Assembly (NCBI GenBank): GCA_963989385.1
Contig: OZ022499.1
Location: 54,487,757-54,551,756, forward strand
DNA: 64,000 nucleotides
Direction of reading: 5' to 3'
Origin: Ctena decussata
Taxonomy: Eukaryota > Mollusca > Bivalvia > Lucinida > Lucinidae
Position numbers and translations under genes: made by a program. Below the pieces are notes generated by a model. That model saw nothing but the letters and a program-made list of their open reading frames with translations, had not been told where the DNA came from and searched no databases. This document shows, piece by piece, positions 12,345 to 23,723 of the stretch (its first letter is position 1; every line of letters starts with the position of its first letter).

Positions 12345-13652
12345 CCAGGTAAGCATCGGTATCGATTAATCGTGACACGCGACATCGAAGAGTGAATGAT
12401 AACCTCAGGTGTGATATTTAACGATGAGCAATAAACAAATGCACACGAGCAAGATAAGGCGCCTTTAATTATCATTACTGGATATACGGAAAGAAGAGAA
12501 TTTATATTTGAGTTTTACAATATGTAAATATATATTGAAATTAACATACGTGACCAACAGAGTGGTCATTATTATATGTAGCTTATAAATTAATACTACC
12601 GATGATGAGGAAAGAGATCAAATGTGACCTAACTTAGATATATAAAATGTATATCAAATAATCGGAAAATACTAAAGAAAGTAAAACTGTATGGACATAC
12701 GTTCGATGCCAAAGTACAAAGTCACTTTTTGAGAAAGATTATCGAGAATGCTTTATAAAAGGTTGACACTGGTGTCCTTCTGGAAAATTACATTCGCTTC
12801 CTTGCTATGTATTTACGAAACTTTACATGATAGCTCTAAAAAAGTTAAAACAGAATATTAGTTATCGGTATAGGACATAATATTGTGATAGAAAATATTG
12901 AATCGCGGACTTCAACCGAACTCGTTAAACTGGTCCAAATAAAATCGATTATGGTTACAATCCCGTCCGCGAATGAGAAAATTACCCGAATATCATCACG
13001 TTCTTTCTTTATTTCATCTGTAGGAGATTAACGCACATATAAATATCATACCATGCAAGACCTAATATTGATTTTCTTACTGACTCATGATTTTGTTAAT
13101 TTGCAAAATTTATCTTTTAATTCATAATTATCTTAAAGCATAACTTTTTGTGAACTTTTTAACTAGAATTTAGATATGATAATATAATGACCAACGAAAT
13201 TTAGTCACAAAAATTATTTGGAAATGGTAAAGTGACGAGGCTCAGGGAGTATATTTTTACCTTTTATCAGTTTTCGCTGTTGTCACAGAGCGCGAAAAAA
13301 TAAAAGACGGCGATAATGTTACTTATGGGCTTCGCGTGAACATGTACCTTACGGTATGCGAAGACTCAGATCAGCCTGCGCGGCCGATCCTGCAATTTTC
13401 GTAGAAACAATCTTTGATTTATGAAGAATCTAAAACGAAGTTGGAAGAGAACTCTGATAAGTCTGAACTAACGTGTAGACTGATTTCAGTATTTACTATT
13501 TCCGCACATGGGGTATGGTCTTTTTTCAAATTAAAGACGCCTTATCTTGTCCGTGTTCGTTGTTTATTAATACTCGCGAAATCACACCTACATTGATCAT
13601 GTTTATTAGTAATCGGTGATCGCTGATTAATCGATACCGCGTATACACCTGG
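12345..13652. mobile_element. Possible DNA element with inverted ends
   Basis: CCAGGT then CGGTATCGATTAATC at 12345-12371 is mirrored by GATTAATCGATACCG and ACCTGG at 13625-13652. The matching arms are short (21 paired bases with a gap), no target duplication is clear and no transposase is present, so this is tentative. A 28-bp Pal236 fragment (TGCGAAGACTCAGATCAGCC) lies at 13355-13382. Confidence 0.4.
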
Positions 13653-13696
13653 ATTTTTTTAACAGATATTCAGGCAGACACGGTCGGATGTACAAT

Positions 13697-13756
<60 letters not shown>
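13697..13756 (+). repeat. (GATA)15 microsatellite
   Basis: Fifteen uninterrupted GATA units. Confidence 0.99.
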
Positions 13757-13758
<2 letters not shown>

Positions 13759-13915
13759 TTCAGTCGGTGTAAAAATGACCCAAAATTGGCAAAAATGTAA
13801 ATTTGAAAGAGCAAACTTTTGCCAGGCTAAAACGAACCGCAATTAACTACGGTCATTTTACTTATAATCGCGGAGGTGAATGATCTATCACTTCATGACC
13901 TTTCCTTTAATCAAT

Positions 13916-14097
13916 ATCATCATAAAGCATATTTACATGTAGCAGATCGGCGGTTTCAGGTCCGCACCTCTCGCAACAGACTCCCTTGACCCCAATCCCC
14001 CCCCACATCATCATAAAGCATATTTACATGTAGCAGATCGGCGGTTTCAGGTCCGCACCTCTCGCAACAGACTCCCTTGACCCCAATCCCCCCCCCC
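13916..14097. repeat. 91-bp tandem duplication
   Basis: Two near-identical 91-bp units starting ATCATCATAAAGCATATTTA and ending in a C-run. The C-run is longer in the second unit. It is followed by a short CA run. Confidence 0.95.
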
Positions 14098-14861
14098 CCC
14101 TCACACACACACACCGCTCTTAACCTTCTGCTTTGCAGACACTGCGCTGTCTTGTTTTAAATTCTGTTTTCTTGTTTCAAATTCATTTCTGAATAGCTTG
14201 TTTCATTTTCTTTTCTAATTTTCTTATATTAATTTCCATTCTGTTTGTTTATTTTAAATTCCTGCATGTCTGATTTTCTTGTTTTTGTTCCCTTTCTAAA
14301 TTTGATTCAATAATTTCATTCTGTTTTTTTTATTGTTTCAATATTTTTTCTGATAAATATCGGAAAGGTAATGTCCGTTCTGGGATTCCATCGGTTAAAA
14401 CTTGATAGTTTTTCTGTCGATGAGAGCGCATGTTATGCGAAAAAATGTGATAATTTGATTTGATGTGATGGAAATTGTTCCCATCCGATAAAATGCTATT
14501 TCAGTGGGAAATTCGATTTACGAATAGGCCGACGGCCAAGGGTAGCAAGGAACAACGTGGACTTAGTATCATTGGCTTGTGAGGATGGCTGAATTGCTAC
14601 TCATGATCAGATTAATAATGTTCATTCCTTTTAGGTGTGCTTCTTTATTACAAAGGATCGTCTTTTCAGCGCCATTGAAATTTTTTGAAATTTTTAGAGC
14701 CGTTTCGCTATACGGTAATTTGTGAGCATTCTTTCAAGATACTGCAAAAGTAATAGCTGTATACATTTATTGATAATGCAAAACAAAGCCTGACATTTCT
14801 CTGAAAAGCGTTTCTGATAATATTACACATGAATATACTAAAAAAAAAATACGAAAATACA
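14098..14861. other. T-rich DNA, no gene
   Basis: Repeated TTTC, TTGTTT and AAATTC phrases from 14150 to 14340, otherwise featureless. Confidence 0.5.
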
Positions 14862-15053
14862 ACTGGGGCCGAAATGTCGAAGGGGCCGAGATGACTAGGG
14901 GCCGAAGTGTCCGTGGGGCCGAGATGACTGGGGCCGAGGTGTCTGGGGCCGAAGTGACTGGGGCCGAGATGGTTTGGGGCCGAAGTGTCTAGGGGCCGAG
15001 ATGGTTTGGGGCCGAAGTGTCTGTAAATCCTTGTCGCCAAGGGCAAGAAACGG
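14862..15053 (-). repeat. TCGGCCCC minisatellite, copy 2 (inverted)
   Basis: GGGGCCGAGATG and GGGGCCGAAGTG blocks alternate with ACTA, GTTT and GTCT spacers. This is the reverse complement of the array at 10763-10950, with matching flanks on both sides (CAACTGGGGCCG at the left, ACAAGG and CTTGTCGCC at the right). The minus-strand peptide repeats HLGP and TSAP units, like the plus-strand peptide of copy 1. Confidence 0.8.
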
Positions 15054-15125
15054 GAAGTCCCCAAATTTGGCTCTCTGAAAAAATGGTTGGTCGAAATCAT
15101 TGTGGTGTACATGTACACCTTAATT

Positions 15126-15348
15126 AAGCCGTGACAATGTAGCACTTGCGCCAAGTAATGACTCAGATCAACCTGGGCATCCGCCCAGTCTGATCAGAGT
15201 ATTCGCTGAGCGCTTAAAGGGTAGCTAAAGGTCTAAGCTACCTCCACGTCGACAGCGAAGACTCTTATCAGACTTGGCGAATGCCCAGGCTGATCTGAGT
15301 CTTTGCTGGGATACATGCCATTTTGTTTGTTTTGTCGTGTCGCGCCTC
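15126..15348 (-). mobile_element. Pal236 palindromic MITE
   Basis: Orientation is given by the inverted centre CTTAAAGGGTAGCTAAAGGT. The first 40 bases have lost the ACAAAACCAACAAAG block. The right end TTTTGTCGTGTCGCGCCTC is intact. Flanks AATT and ATAT do not match. Confidence 0.88.
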
Positions 15349-15392
15349 ATATGATGCAGGTACCTGATAATATATAGGTATCTGATACATTC

Positions 15393-15539
15393 TACGAGGG
15401 GAGTTCGGAAAGTTTTGCAAGAGGCCCCATAACTTTGTTTAAGGGCATACTAGGAGCAAATGCTATGCATGTATTAAATGCACCATGTTTTACATTTACA
15501 ATGATACCGAAAAGTATACAAAGCCACTTTTCTGTTGTT

Positions 15540-15585
<46 letters not shown>

Positions 15586-16120
15586 GGGGGGGGTGGGGGG
15601 GGGGGGTTGGACAGGTTCAACTGACCCACGCAAAGTCTTTTGCTGACAAAATTCCGAATGCTACGACACTTGGTTTTGTTACAAGACCATTTAAACTTTA
15701 GTACAAAGGGAGAATTTGCTGCTTCATACAATGCAGGTAATCTTAATTCACGAGACAGTGTGGAACCTAGACTTATACAATTTCTGCGATATTTACAGGA
15801 CATCATTGCCTAGGGTTCATCTTTAAGTAGCAATGTAAAAACCAAAGATTGCTAATATATGAATTATGGCCTTCTTAACTAAAGGTCTGCAATGCCTTTA
15901 GGATATACCTCTTTCAAAGAAGTTCAGAAACGTGTCCTTTAAGCAAAGTACACTGCGTTTGCAAATTTGTCTAGGCATATCATAGCTTTATTATATTGTG
16001 TTTTTTTTGTTTTTTTTTCTTTTTTTTTTTGTTGTTGTTGTTTTTTTTTTTTTTTTTTTTTTTCTGAGAATCTGGCCATGATATTGCGTAGTTTGTAGAA
16101 CTTTCTGAACGCTCCTTGTA
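15393..16120. mobile_element. Mariner-like (MLE) relic, copy 1
   Basis: CGAGGGGAGTTCGGAAAGTT at 15395 is mirrored imperfectly by AACTTTCTGAACGCTCCTTG ending at 16118, with TA outside each end. The first 80 bases (GTTTTGCAAGAGGCCCCATA, then AGCAAATGCTATGCATG) match, in inverse, the right end of the copy at 42218-43117. No transposase frame survives. It contains a T44 run followed by a G run (15541-15607) and a second T-rich stretch at 16001-16063. Confidence 0.65.
15541..15607. repeat. T44 homopolymer joined to G-run
   Basis: Forty-four T, nine G, one T, then a further G-run. Homopolymers this long are error-prone in sequencing, so the length should not be trusted. All open frames through it are artefacts. 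Confidence 0.95.
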
Positions 16121-16257
16121 TCTCATTGCTGCTATGTGACAGAATATAAGGCATGGTTACGTTGTTCAATTGGTATTATTAAGATATGAGCATATGTATT
16201 TTCGTCTGTACGTCGTCATATCTTCCTAGTGTTTTAATTCATAATGCCTAGCGTCCC

Positions 16258-16445
16258 AGTCATGATCCTAGAGCCGCAACATGCGGCGTCTGGTCATTGT
16301 CTACACTATTTGTATAGGACAATTGCGTTTTTTTTTATTGTAGAATATTTTTTATAAGTAAACTTAACAAGATACATGTACTCCTTAACTGACAAATGGA
16401 CTCATCCATTTGATAAGGATAGACCAGTTCACAGGCCATAAATGG
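16258..16445. repeat. Hp-J repeat, extended copy
   Basis: Hairpin core near 16266 (GCCGCAACATGCGGC, then GTCTGGTCATTGTCTACACT) followed about 120 bp later by CCATTTGATAAGGATAGACC. Both blocks recur in order at 44849-45018, so this is a shared dispersed repeat and not a lone hairpin. Confidence 0.55.
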
Positions 16446-16615
16446 ATAAACTTTGGTTTCAGTTACACAGAATAGCCGTTGAAATTAAACGTATCACGGT
16501 TACTTTTTTCTGTGTCACAGACAGTTCTTTACAAGCTAGACCGAAATCCAGAGCTTAGTACAACAGCATTGCCATTTGCAAGCATGCATACGCCCTCTAG
16601 TATAGGTTAAAGCGG

Positions 16616-16759
16616 AACTCTATTTTCATCTCCTGGATGATGACTTTCATAAAAGCGTTTCGCTTAACGTCAGATCCTGTACCATATTGTATATTGTACT
16701 GTTTTGTAACCATGTAGTGTGTAGTAAATAAAATATTGTTTAAACCAACTCTATTTTCA
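16616..16759 (+). mobile_element. 118-bp LINE 3' end with 13-bp duplication
   Basis: AACTCTATTTTCA occurs at 16616-16628 and again at 16747-16759. Between them is a short segment ending AATAAAATATTGTTTAAACC, the same 3' terminus as the larger LINE copies at 21480 and 56509. It is a severely 5'-truncated insertion from the same LINE group and keeps only 3' untranslated sequence. Confidence 0.8.
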
Positions 16760-16768
16760 GAACTAAAT

Positions 16769-16975
16769 GATCCGCGACACGACAAAACCAACAAAATGGA
16801 TGTGCGCCCAGCGAAGACTCAGATCATCCTGGGCATCCGCCCAGTGCTACCTTAGGCCCTACCTAACCTTTAAGCGCACACCGAGCACTCTGATCAGACT
16901 GGGCGTATGCACATGCTGATCTAAGTCTTAGCTGGGCGCACATGCCACTTTGTTGGTTTTCTCGTGTCGCGGCTC
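16769..16975 (+). mobile_element. Pal236 palindromic MITE
   Basis: Ends GATCCGCGACACGACAAAAC and TTTTCTCGTGTCGCGGCTC. About 30 bases around the left internal hairpin and centre are deleted. The left flank AAAT fits the family preference but the right flank is ATTA. Confidence 0.9.
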
Positions 16976-18343
16976 ATTAGTGATTTTAATTAAATGCGAA
17001 TATTGTTGTTGTTTCCATCCTCATAACGATGTTCCCCGGGTGGATTTACAAGAGACTTTTTTTTAAACCAGACGCCCGAAATACATTCTTCTCTCAGTGA
17101 TTTGGCCGCCATGCTGTTTTAGAAATCATCAGATTAAAAGAAAAGTTTCTCACAGCATATACATGTATGCAAAGACCCACTGTGCAGAAAATAAAATAAA
17201 TAGAATAAACTCTATTTGCCGTGAGAAAAGTGAAATTAATCGCACGGTTCATTCGTTTCGTACGATAAAAGTCAGGATTAAGAAATAAAATTCATGGAAT
17301 GAATGAAGCATTGTCCTCTTTGATACCAGAATTTTATCGATACTCACTAAACCTAAATCTAAGAACCAATCGAAACGCTCAAAATTTATTTCTGTGCCCA
17401 TGCGCAAATCAACATATAAGGAGATTTAAGGAAAATACATGTAACAGTGAATGGATAAACGCAAGAAAACCTTACCTTTTTATATACTGACAATAATTCC
17501 CTGTGATGTTACTCAGTTTATCAATTCCAATCGTTTCAACATGTTCATGTCATTTGTACTCCATCTGTCTTTTACAAAACAGTTAATAATAATTTAATAG
17601 CGTATATTACTACTTCCAAAATTTACAGGAAATCTGCTTTTAAGTCAAAACACACCATATGAAATCGTAACCTCTATAATTGAACTTCTGCATGATATAA
17701 AATGGCTGTATTGAGTAAAAATATTTATAGGAAATTCTCACCGCCTATCGGAATTTTATCCTAAGAGACCAGTAGAAGGTCTAAATATATCAACACAGTA
17801 ATTCGATATCAAACAAAATAACACGTTTATTTGTATTTGAGGGGACTCCCACCCTTAATACGACATTTCAGATAAGCGAACTACGCAGGTAGATTTGGAC
17901 TGAAGTAGAAAATGAAATGCTATCGCCATGAAAGGTATACACCCCACTTACTTAACCGGAAACTTATGATCTTGCGAACTTGTCGGTATGGTATAATAGC
18001 AACAAACATGAACCAAATGATGCGTCAATCGATTAATACTGCCATTTCTAGCATAAACTGGTTGGATCAGTCTTCATTAGTTTTCATAAGAAGCGAGTGA
18101 ACTTGAAAACAACAATCTTTAGCTTCTCGCCGACACAATATGTGTTTTCCGGACGCAGTTACAGCTTGTGGTTGATGTAGGAAAGGCTGGGCGGGTCCCT
18201 AGATGAATCTCTTAACCACAAATAAGGATATGTCCTTAGTTATACGACCCATGACGGATTTTCGTCATACATTAAAGAAATTGTTTACAGGTCTTTGCTA
18301 TCTTGCTTCCGAAAGATCTAACTTTTCATAACTGATTTAATTC
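16976..18343. other. No recognised feature
   Basis: Three open stretches of 62-63 codons (17097-17490, 17912-18100) have no recognisable motif. No repeats found. Confidence 0.5.
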
Positions 18344-18575
18344 ACTGTAGGTAGTGTTAAGTGCAGTGTGGCGGCCGTAAAACATCTCCCCGTATTGCGT
18401 CATAGGCCAGATTGTATAGATTCTGTAAACCGAATCTGCTATTATGTCAATTTTTGATGTATTTTTGCTTCCAAAATATCGTTTCAGTACTAATTTAACT
18501 TCACTGCAGTTGGTCTTAGGTGCCGTGTTGCGACCGTTAACGTCTCCCCATATTTCACCATACATTCTCGTCCTT
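18344..18575 (-). repeat. Two Elt-C 3'-end fragments
   Basis: Two separate pieces, about 18344-18420 and 18498-18575, each begin TTCACTG and run through GTGTGGCGGCCGTAAAACAT or GTGTTGCGACCGTTAACGTC to TCTCCCC. They match the inverted 3' end of Elt-C. Repetition of the same end suggests two insertions or a head-to-tail pair that lost its 5' parts. Confidence 0.6.
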
Positions 18576-19440
18576 TAGGATCATTGTATTTATATATAGA
18601 GTCATTTTGAAATGGAGTTCTGTTAAAGCCGGAGCTAGGGGCGCGGCCTGTGTTGCATAATTTATGACTACTCATGAACAGTGTGATTTAAACAGTATTT
18701 GCTACATGAGCTTTTTTTATTTGACGTAGCCCTTGCTTCCAAAGGATCAAAATTTTCAGAACTTTTAACCAAGGTTGACAAACAAAGTGAACTAAAACAT
18801 GTGTGTGTTTTTTCTCCATCTGGATTATTTCTTTTTTATAATGACCACCATACAAGTTGCATTTTCGTTTAAAAAAAAAGGATTGTGAGCGTAACACAAA
18901 CATTTTATTACAAGGGAGGAAATCTGTTTCAGTACGTTACTTAATAACGCTGTTCAGCCATCGTGCCCTACTAAGCTGCTCAGTATGAGCGCGACGTTTA
19001 CATGTCGTCGTATCGCAGTCGGGGCAACGTTAAGGTGAACTAGGACAAAACCAAAAGTTTCAGATTTCTAGTCAAACAATATATCATCAAAAACGTCAGT
19101 CATTTGTGAATCATTAAATGACTTTCTTCTGAGCATGAAACGAACAATTCCTATTTCAATGACGTCGAGAAAATATGATAGTTTGATGTTTTTACGCAAA
19201 ATTTATAGCGCTCAGATATCCACTTTAATCGACATTGCCTTGCAGTCCGTTGAGGTATCGAAATGAATACCCGCACAAAAGTACGTGTCATCAAGAGGTA
19301 CATAAAGCTGTGCCATACTTTTTGCCAATCTCTACGCATTGCGAGTGAATTGATGCAAACATTGATTTTCAAGAGCTGTTGAATTTTGCTCTTTTTTTTC
19401 GCATAAAAAATTGAAATACAATGTAGAGATTAAAAAACTT
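18576..19440. other. No recognised feature
   Basis: Short frames only. No repeats found by eye. Confidence 0.5.
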
Positions 19441-19444
19441 GTCC

Positions 19445-20165
19445 GAAAAACATATCTCAAATTTTGACATGTTTCAATTAAATGTAAATCTGAAATACTG
19501 ATGAAATAATATTAAGGTTTACCGTGTAAATATTTCTCAAAGTAGATTTATTTAATTATATACCCTGTTCAGATAACGTCGATTTTCCCAGCGTCAAACT
19601 GGATTTGGCGCATATCTTTTAATTCCGATAATACCATGTCGAGTCATTCTAGAGAGTTTATCAACATGAAAAGCGAAAAAAATGAAGAAATATTTTATTC
19701 CGTTTTCGAGACAGAAGAGTTGAAACAGGTCAGGGTTCGTTTTTCCCGGTTTTGCTTTTTCTGAAGTAACTGAGGTCTCGTTAGAGTTCAACAAACACTA
19801 AGCCGTCACGTAACGCAAAATAAATGTGATGGCGTGTTCATACTTTTTTCGCTGGAAGACGGAATAAGATATTAATTCAGTTTTTACGTTGTTTTTTGTG
19901 CAGTTATATTCTCTAGAAAAGATCATAAATGCTTTACTAGAAACTCACAACTACTGGAAAACATTCTTAGGAATAATCTCCCTTTGACGTTGAAAGAAAC
20001 GGAACCATCGGAACAGGGGGTATAGTTAAACAAATCTACTTTGTGAAAAATTTACCCGGTGAAAACTAAGAATTATTTCAAAAGTTACACGTGAACGTAT
20101 TGTATGAATACATATCAAATTTTCAGGTATATTTTTTCGGAAACATTTTTCTTCTGTCTAAGGTT
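19445..20165. mobile_element. Fold-back element with arms near 300 bp
   Basis: The segment from about 19450 to 19720 is an imperfect reverse complement of about 19845 to 20150. Ordered matching landmarks are CCGAAAAA with ATAT, AAAGTAGATTT (19540 and 20032), a CCCTGTTC block, TTTCTAGAGA-type and TTATTCCG (19695 and 19859) blocks. The arms are diverged, with frequent substitutions and small gaps. The centre near 19790 has no coding sequence. The size suggests a non-autonomous fold-back transposon. I could not fix ends or a duplication. Confidence 0.55.
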
Positions 20166-20395
20166 TTATAGGAAAGCGATATTCAGTAGCTAATGAAAAA
20201 TATTTCATTATGAAAAACTCACAAAATTATGAAACTGGTTAGTTGTATGCAACATAATTAAGATTTGTTCAAAAATTCTTCAGCGAAAACATCTTTGTTA
20301 CAGAAACAGAGACGATATATCAATGCATACCCTTCTTGAATATTCACGAATATTTTGTCTATTATGGTTGGTGGAGTAAATAACTTTCAATAGCA

Positions 20396-20947
20396 GACTT
20401 TTTGTCTTCCCTTGTTCCACCTACTGTTTGTAGTACAACAACATATAACTTGCGTAGTTTCTCGAACCTACAGACCATTCATGCCAGCTCACAGTTATAT
20501 TACAAGTCTTTTCTACCGTCAGTTACGCGTAGCTGGAATGAACTGTCTGAAGATAAGAGAAGTGCAACTTCTGTAGCAGCTTTCAAAAAAACACTTCAGT
20601 CCAATGTCAGATCCCCGCCATCCTTTTTCTTTGATGGCATAAGAACAGGAAGGATACATCACGCACGACTTAGATTGAATTGCAGTTCATTAAGGCAGCA
20701 TCTTTTCTCTAAAAATATTGTAGACAGTCCTCTATGCGAATGTGGAGCTGTCGAAGATAATAAACATTTTCTTCTGGACTGCCACCGATATAGGAACCTG
20801 CGAGCTGAACATATCAACACTATCTCATTGATTTGTCCCCCAACACTAAATATCCTTCTTCAGGGTAATTCCGAATTAACAGACTCTGATAATAAGAAAA
20901 TAGTCTTAGCGGTGCATGACTTCATAATTAAATCTAAAAGATTTTGA
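20396..20947 (+). pseudogene. LINE reverse transcriptase C-terminal fragment
   Basis: About 183 codons align end to end with the last part of the 641-residue reverse transcriptase at 57069-58994. Shared phrases include FLSSLVP, YNLR.S.LQTI, SFLPS.TR.WN, LR.NCSSL and the terminal KSKRF or ATKRF. A zinc-knuckle-like set C112-x-C114-x7-H122-x4-C127 (counting from 20402) is retained, matching C572/C574/H582/C587 in the longer protein. The reverse transcriptase domain, endonuclease and any start codon are missing because of 5' truncation, so it is a dead copy although the frame itself is unbroken. Many residues differ from the 57-60 kb LINE, so this is a different subfamily. Confidence 0.9.
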
Positions 20948-21191
20948 GTTAAATATCTAAAATATCGTTTCTGATATAAATTTTGCATATGATTTAAGTA
21001 GAAGACCCGCCTGAGATTAATGTAAGCAACAGTGACAATGACTCATCTACATATTTATATAGGGCACTTTGAACACAGCCAACGAGATATACTGAACTCC
21101 ATTCCCCTTGGAGCTCTATTTGGACACATTGTAAAACACTGGTAACATTCTTTCTTTCTTTCTTTTTTCATCTACTATAGCAAAAACCAAA

Positions 21192-21255
21192 ATGTGTGTA
21201 TCCACATGCGGGAGCATCAATACACTTTGTGGTGCCCCCGCATGTGGGTATGCAC
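21192..21255 (+). other. 3' UTR hairpin of the LINE
   Basis: ATGTGTGTATCCACATGCGG and the downstream CCGCATGTGGGTATGCACAT pair with few mismatches, extended by GAGCATCA with TGGTGCCC, around a short loop. It lies in the untranslated tail about 225 bases before the 3' end. In some LINE groups the element's own reverse transcriptase recognises a 3' stem-loop. That role is inferred here. Confidence 0.65.
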
Positions 21256-21487
21256 ATATAAACATAGATACCGAGACAATATATATTTTAAAATAGACAA
21301 GTAGATTCAGTCGACAAACACGATAGATAGTATATATTCTGTGTTATTGTATTATTGAGGGATACAGATTCAAATAAGTCTCTTGTCTTCCTTCTGGATC
21401 CCTTTTGTATAATATATGTATTTATTTCATAATGTCCATTGAATGTGTGTTTGTTATACGAAAGAAATAAAGTTTAAACCAATAGCA

Positions 21488-22960
21488 TTAACCTCTAATC
21501 TGTGCACGTGAGTTTTTTTCAGCCAAAAACTGTTTGAAGTCGATTAAAGAAAGGGCTTAAAATTCTTCATAATATAGCTTTAACCTGATCAACAATGATT
21601 GCTGGCGTATCTTCATTTTCGGCGGGAATGGCGGTCCGCTATCGTCGCTCTTTTTAAGTACTTTCTTAAATCCTCTTATTTTCAGTGACAATCACAAATC
21701 ATAAATTTGGCAGATAAATTTACTTTTAATAGCAATCATTATCATGCCTAGAATATAATCTTTTGCGAGAAATTTAATAGTTAATAGAAATATTGAGGGT
21801 GTAAATCTTTAAATCAATACAAAACGCGGAAATATTTGGAAGAAGTAATAATATACCTTCAAAGGCCTCTTGACGCCTCGCACTTTGGTATGAAATTTAT
21901 CCCAATATCTTTACGGAGAGCAAAATAAATGCGGAAATTATAATATGTAATCGAGCGCTATTTATTTTGCACAAAAAAAAATCTATCCCTTAAATTTTCA
22001 TGACGTCATAGAAAAAGTAGTATTTGTTTCACACTTAATGGAAAATCTTTTCGTCATTTAGAAAATGATGAACTTCATAATGATTGTTTTTTTACACGAA
22101 AACTGAAAATTTTGGTTTTGTCTTATTCCACCTTAAATGGCGTCGACGCTGGTGTAACATTGTTTTCTTTCTTTCCTTTTTCTTTTTCTTTATTTATTTT
22201 TTATTTGTATTATTTTGGTTTTTTGAGGGAAAACAAAGTTGATTGCAGTTTGGCCCTGTTATTTCCTTCCTCTCAAGGAATCGTTGAAATTGTAGTACGA
22301 TTAACTCAAAATCAAAAGAGAAAACGTGAGCTGCTTTAAATCTCGGAATTAACCATTTTACTTCCCTGAATCTGCACCTTTAAAGCGCTATTCAACATGA
22401 ACTCATTTCCTGCTATGAAAGACAAAAATGTCAGCTGCTATTTGTATCTTTCTTCTTAATATTGTTGTTATATTGAGCTTCATGTATATATCTCATGGTT
22501 TTGGTCTGTTATTGCATGAAAAACGCCTTTTTCTGTTTTACAATGACAAGGATTCTTAATGCTCTGGCGACATTTCTGTACAGAATAAAACCTTGAAAGA
22601 TGCATTGCTTAAACATGTCTTCAGTTTTGCATACGGTGCATACATTTTTTGTACGAGTTTTGATATTATATAATCCACGTAATAATAGGCCAAGGCACAA
22701 AGTTTATATCCCAGACGGTCACTTCCATTTTTTTTTTTTTTTTTGCATGTTTGTGCAGGTACAATTATTGTCATTAATTTAATTTGCGAACAAGGACGAA
22801 GCGCATGACATTTAGTAAGCATTAGGTCACATCGTAAACAAGGAATTTAAAAAATAAAACAAAAATTCAAGGACAGAAATTAGAGATGTATAAGAGACAG
22901 CATTTTCATTTTGATTTTGTAAAATTATGAACAGCTGGGCTCATAAATAAACTACTTTTT
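21488..22960. other. No recognised feature
   Basis: AT-rich with short T-runs (22170-22215, 22731-22744). Open frames here are low-complexity. Confidence 0.5.
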
Positions 22961-23604
22961 ACCTCACAGTGAGTTATGGAACTTTCGAGGCGCAAAAAAA
23001 CTAAATGAGCCGCGACACGAGAAAACCAACAATGTGGTTGTGCACCCAGGTCAGACTCAGATCAGTCTGGGCATCTGCCCAGTCTGATCAGAGTCTTCGC
23101 TGTCCGCATGGACGAAGCTTAGACCCTTAGCTACTCTTTAAGCGCAAAGCAAAGACTCTGACCAGATTGGGCGGATGCCCAGGCTGATCTTAGTCTACGC
23201 TTTGCGCACAACCACATTGTTGGTTTTCTCGTGTCGCTGCTCAAATGTTTGTCAGGAATTGTTCTCAATTAAAAATGCATGTAATTATAATCATGAATGA
23301 CGCTCACCAAGGTTATTGTCGATGAAACATTTTTTACCTCACAGTGAGTTATGGTACTTTCGAGACGCAAAAAGCAAATTGTTTGCCAGAAATTGTTCTC
23401 AATAAAAGTGCATGTAATTATAATCATGAATGACGCTCACCAAGGTTATTGTCGAATGAAACATTTTTTACCTCACAGTGAGTTATGGTACTTTTGAGAC
23501 GCAAAAAAAAACACAAAATGTTTGCCAGGAATTGTTCTCAATAAAAATGCATGTAATTATACTCATGAATGACGCTCACCAAGGTTATTGTCGAATGAAA
23601 CACC
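22955..23604 (+). repeat. Three-unit 134-bp tandem array split by a MITE
   Basis: ACCTCACAGTGAGTTATGG begins units at 22961, 23336 and 23470. The first interval is 375 because a Pal236 copy (236 bp plus a 4-bp duplication) sits inside unit 1. The other interval is 134. Each unit also has ATGCATGTAATTATAATCAT and GACGCTCACCAAGGTTATTG. Units are nearly identical, so the array is recent. Confidence 0.93.
23007..23242 (+). mobile_element. Pal236 palindromic MITE inside tandem array
   Basis: Exactly 236 bp. AAAT occurs on both sides (23003-23006, 23243-23246). Units 2 and 3 of the surrounding array keep the uninterrupted target (AAAATGTTTGCC in unit 3), so the insertion and its duplication are read directly. 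Confidence 0.97.
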
Positions 23605-23628
23605 ATAAGTGAAAATCTCTGATTAGCT

Positions 23629-23672
23629 AGGGTCGAGTCGGGTAACTTCGGACAGCGGTTAAATTCGGTAGT
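23629..23672 (+). repeat. Tir-F solitary end
   Basis: TAGGGTCGAGTCGGGTAACT followed by TCGGACAGCGGTTAAATTCG. This matches both inverted ends of the element at 49757-49982. No second end was found nearby. Confidence 0.6.
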
Positions 23673-23723
23673 GCATATCCAGATCAAACTAGTCCTTTAG
23701 GAAAGTTTGATCAGGATCAAAAT

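Larger units (their letters stand above)
20388..21487 (+). mobile_element. 5'-truncated LINE with 8-bp duplication
   Basis: CAATAGCA lies at 20388-20395 and at 21480-21487, and everything between reads as the 3' end of a LINE. The coding part starts in mid-frame at 20396, a stop follows at 20945, then 3' untranslated sequence ends AAATAAAGTTTAAAC with no poly(A). The left boundary of homology to the LINE at 57069-58994 falls exactly at the duplication, as expected for incomplete target-primed reverse transcription. Confidence 0.9.

Noticed and set aside
15435..15806. Overlapping open frames with poly-Phe and poly-Lys
   Set aside because: They are produced by the T44 homopolymer inside a mariner-like relic.
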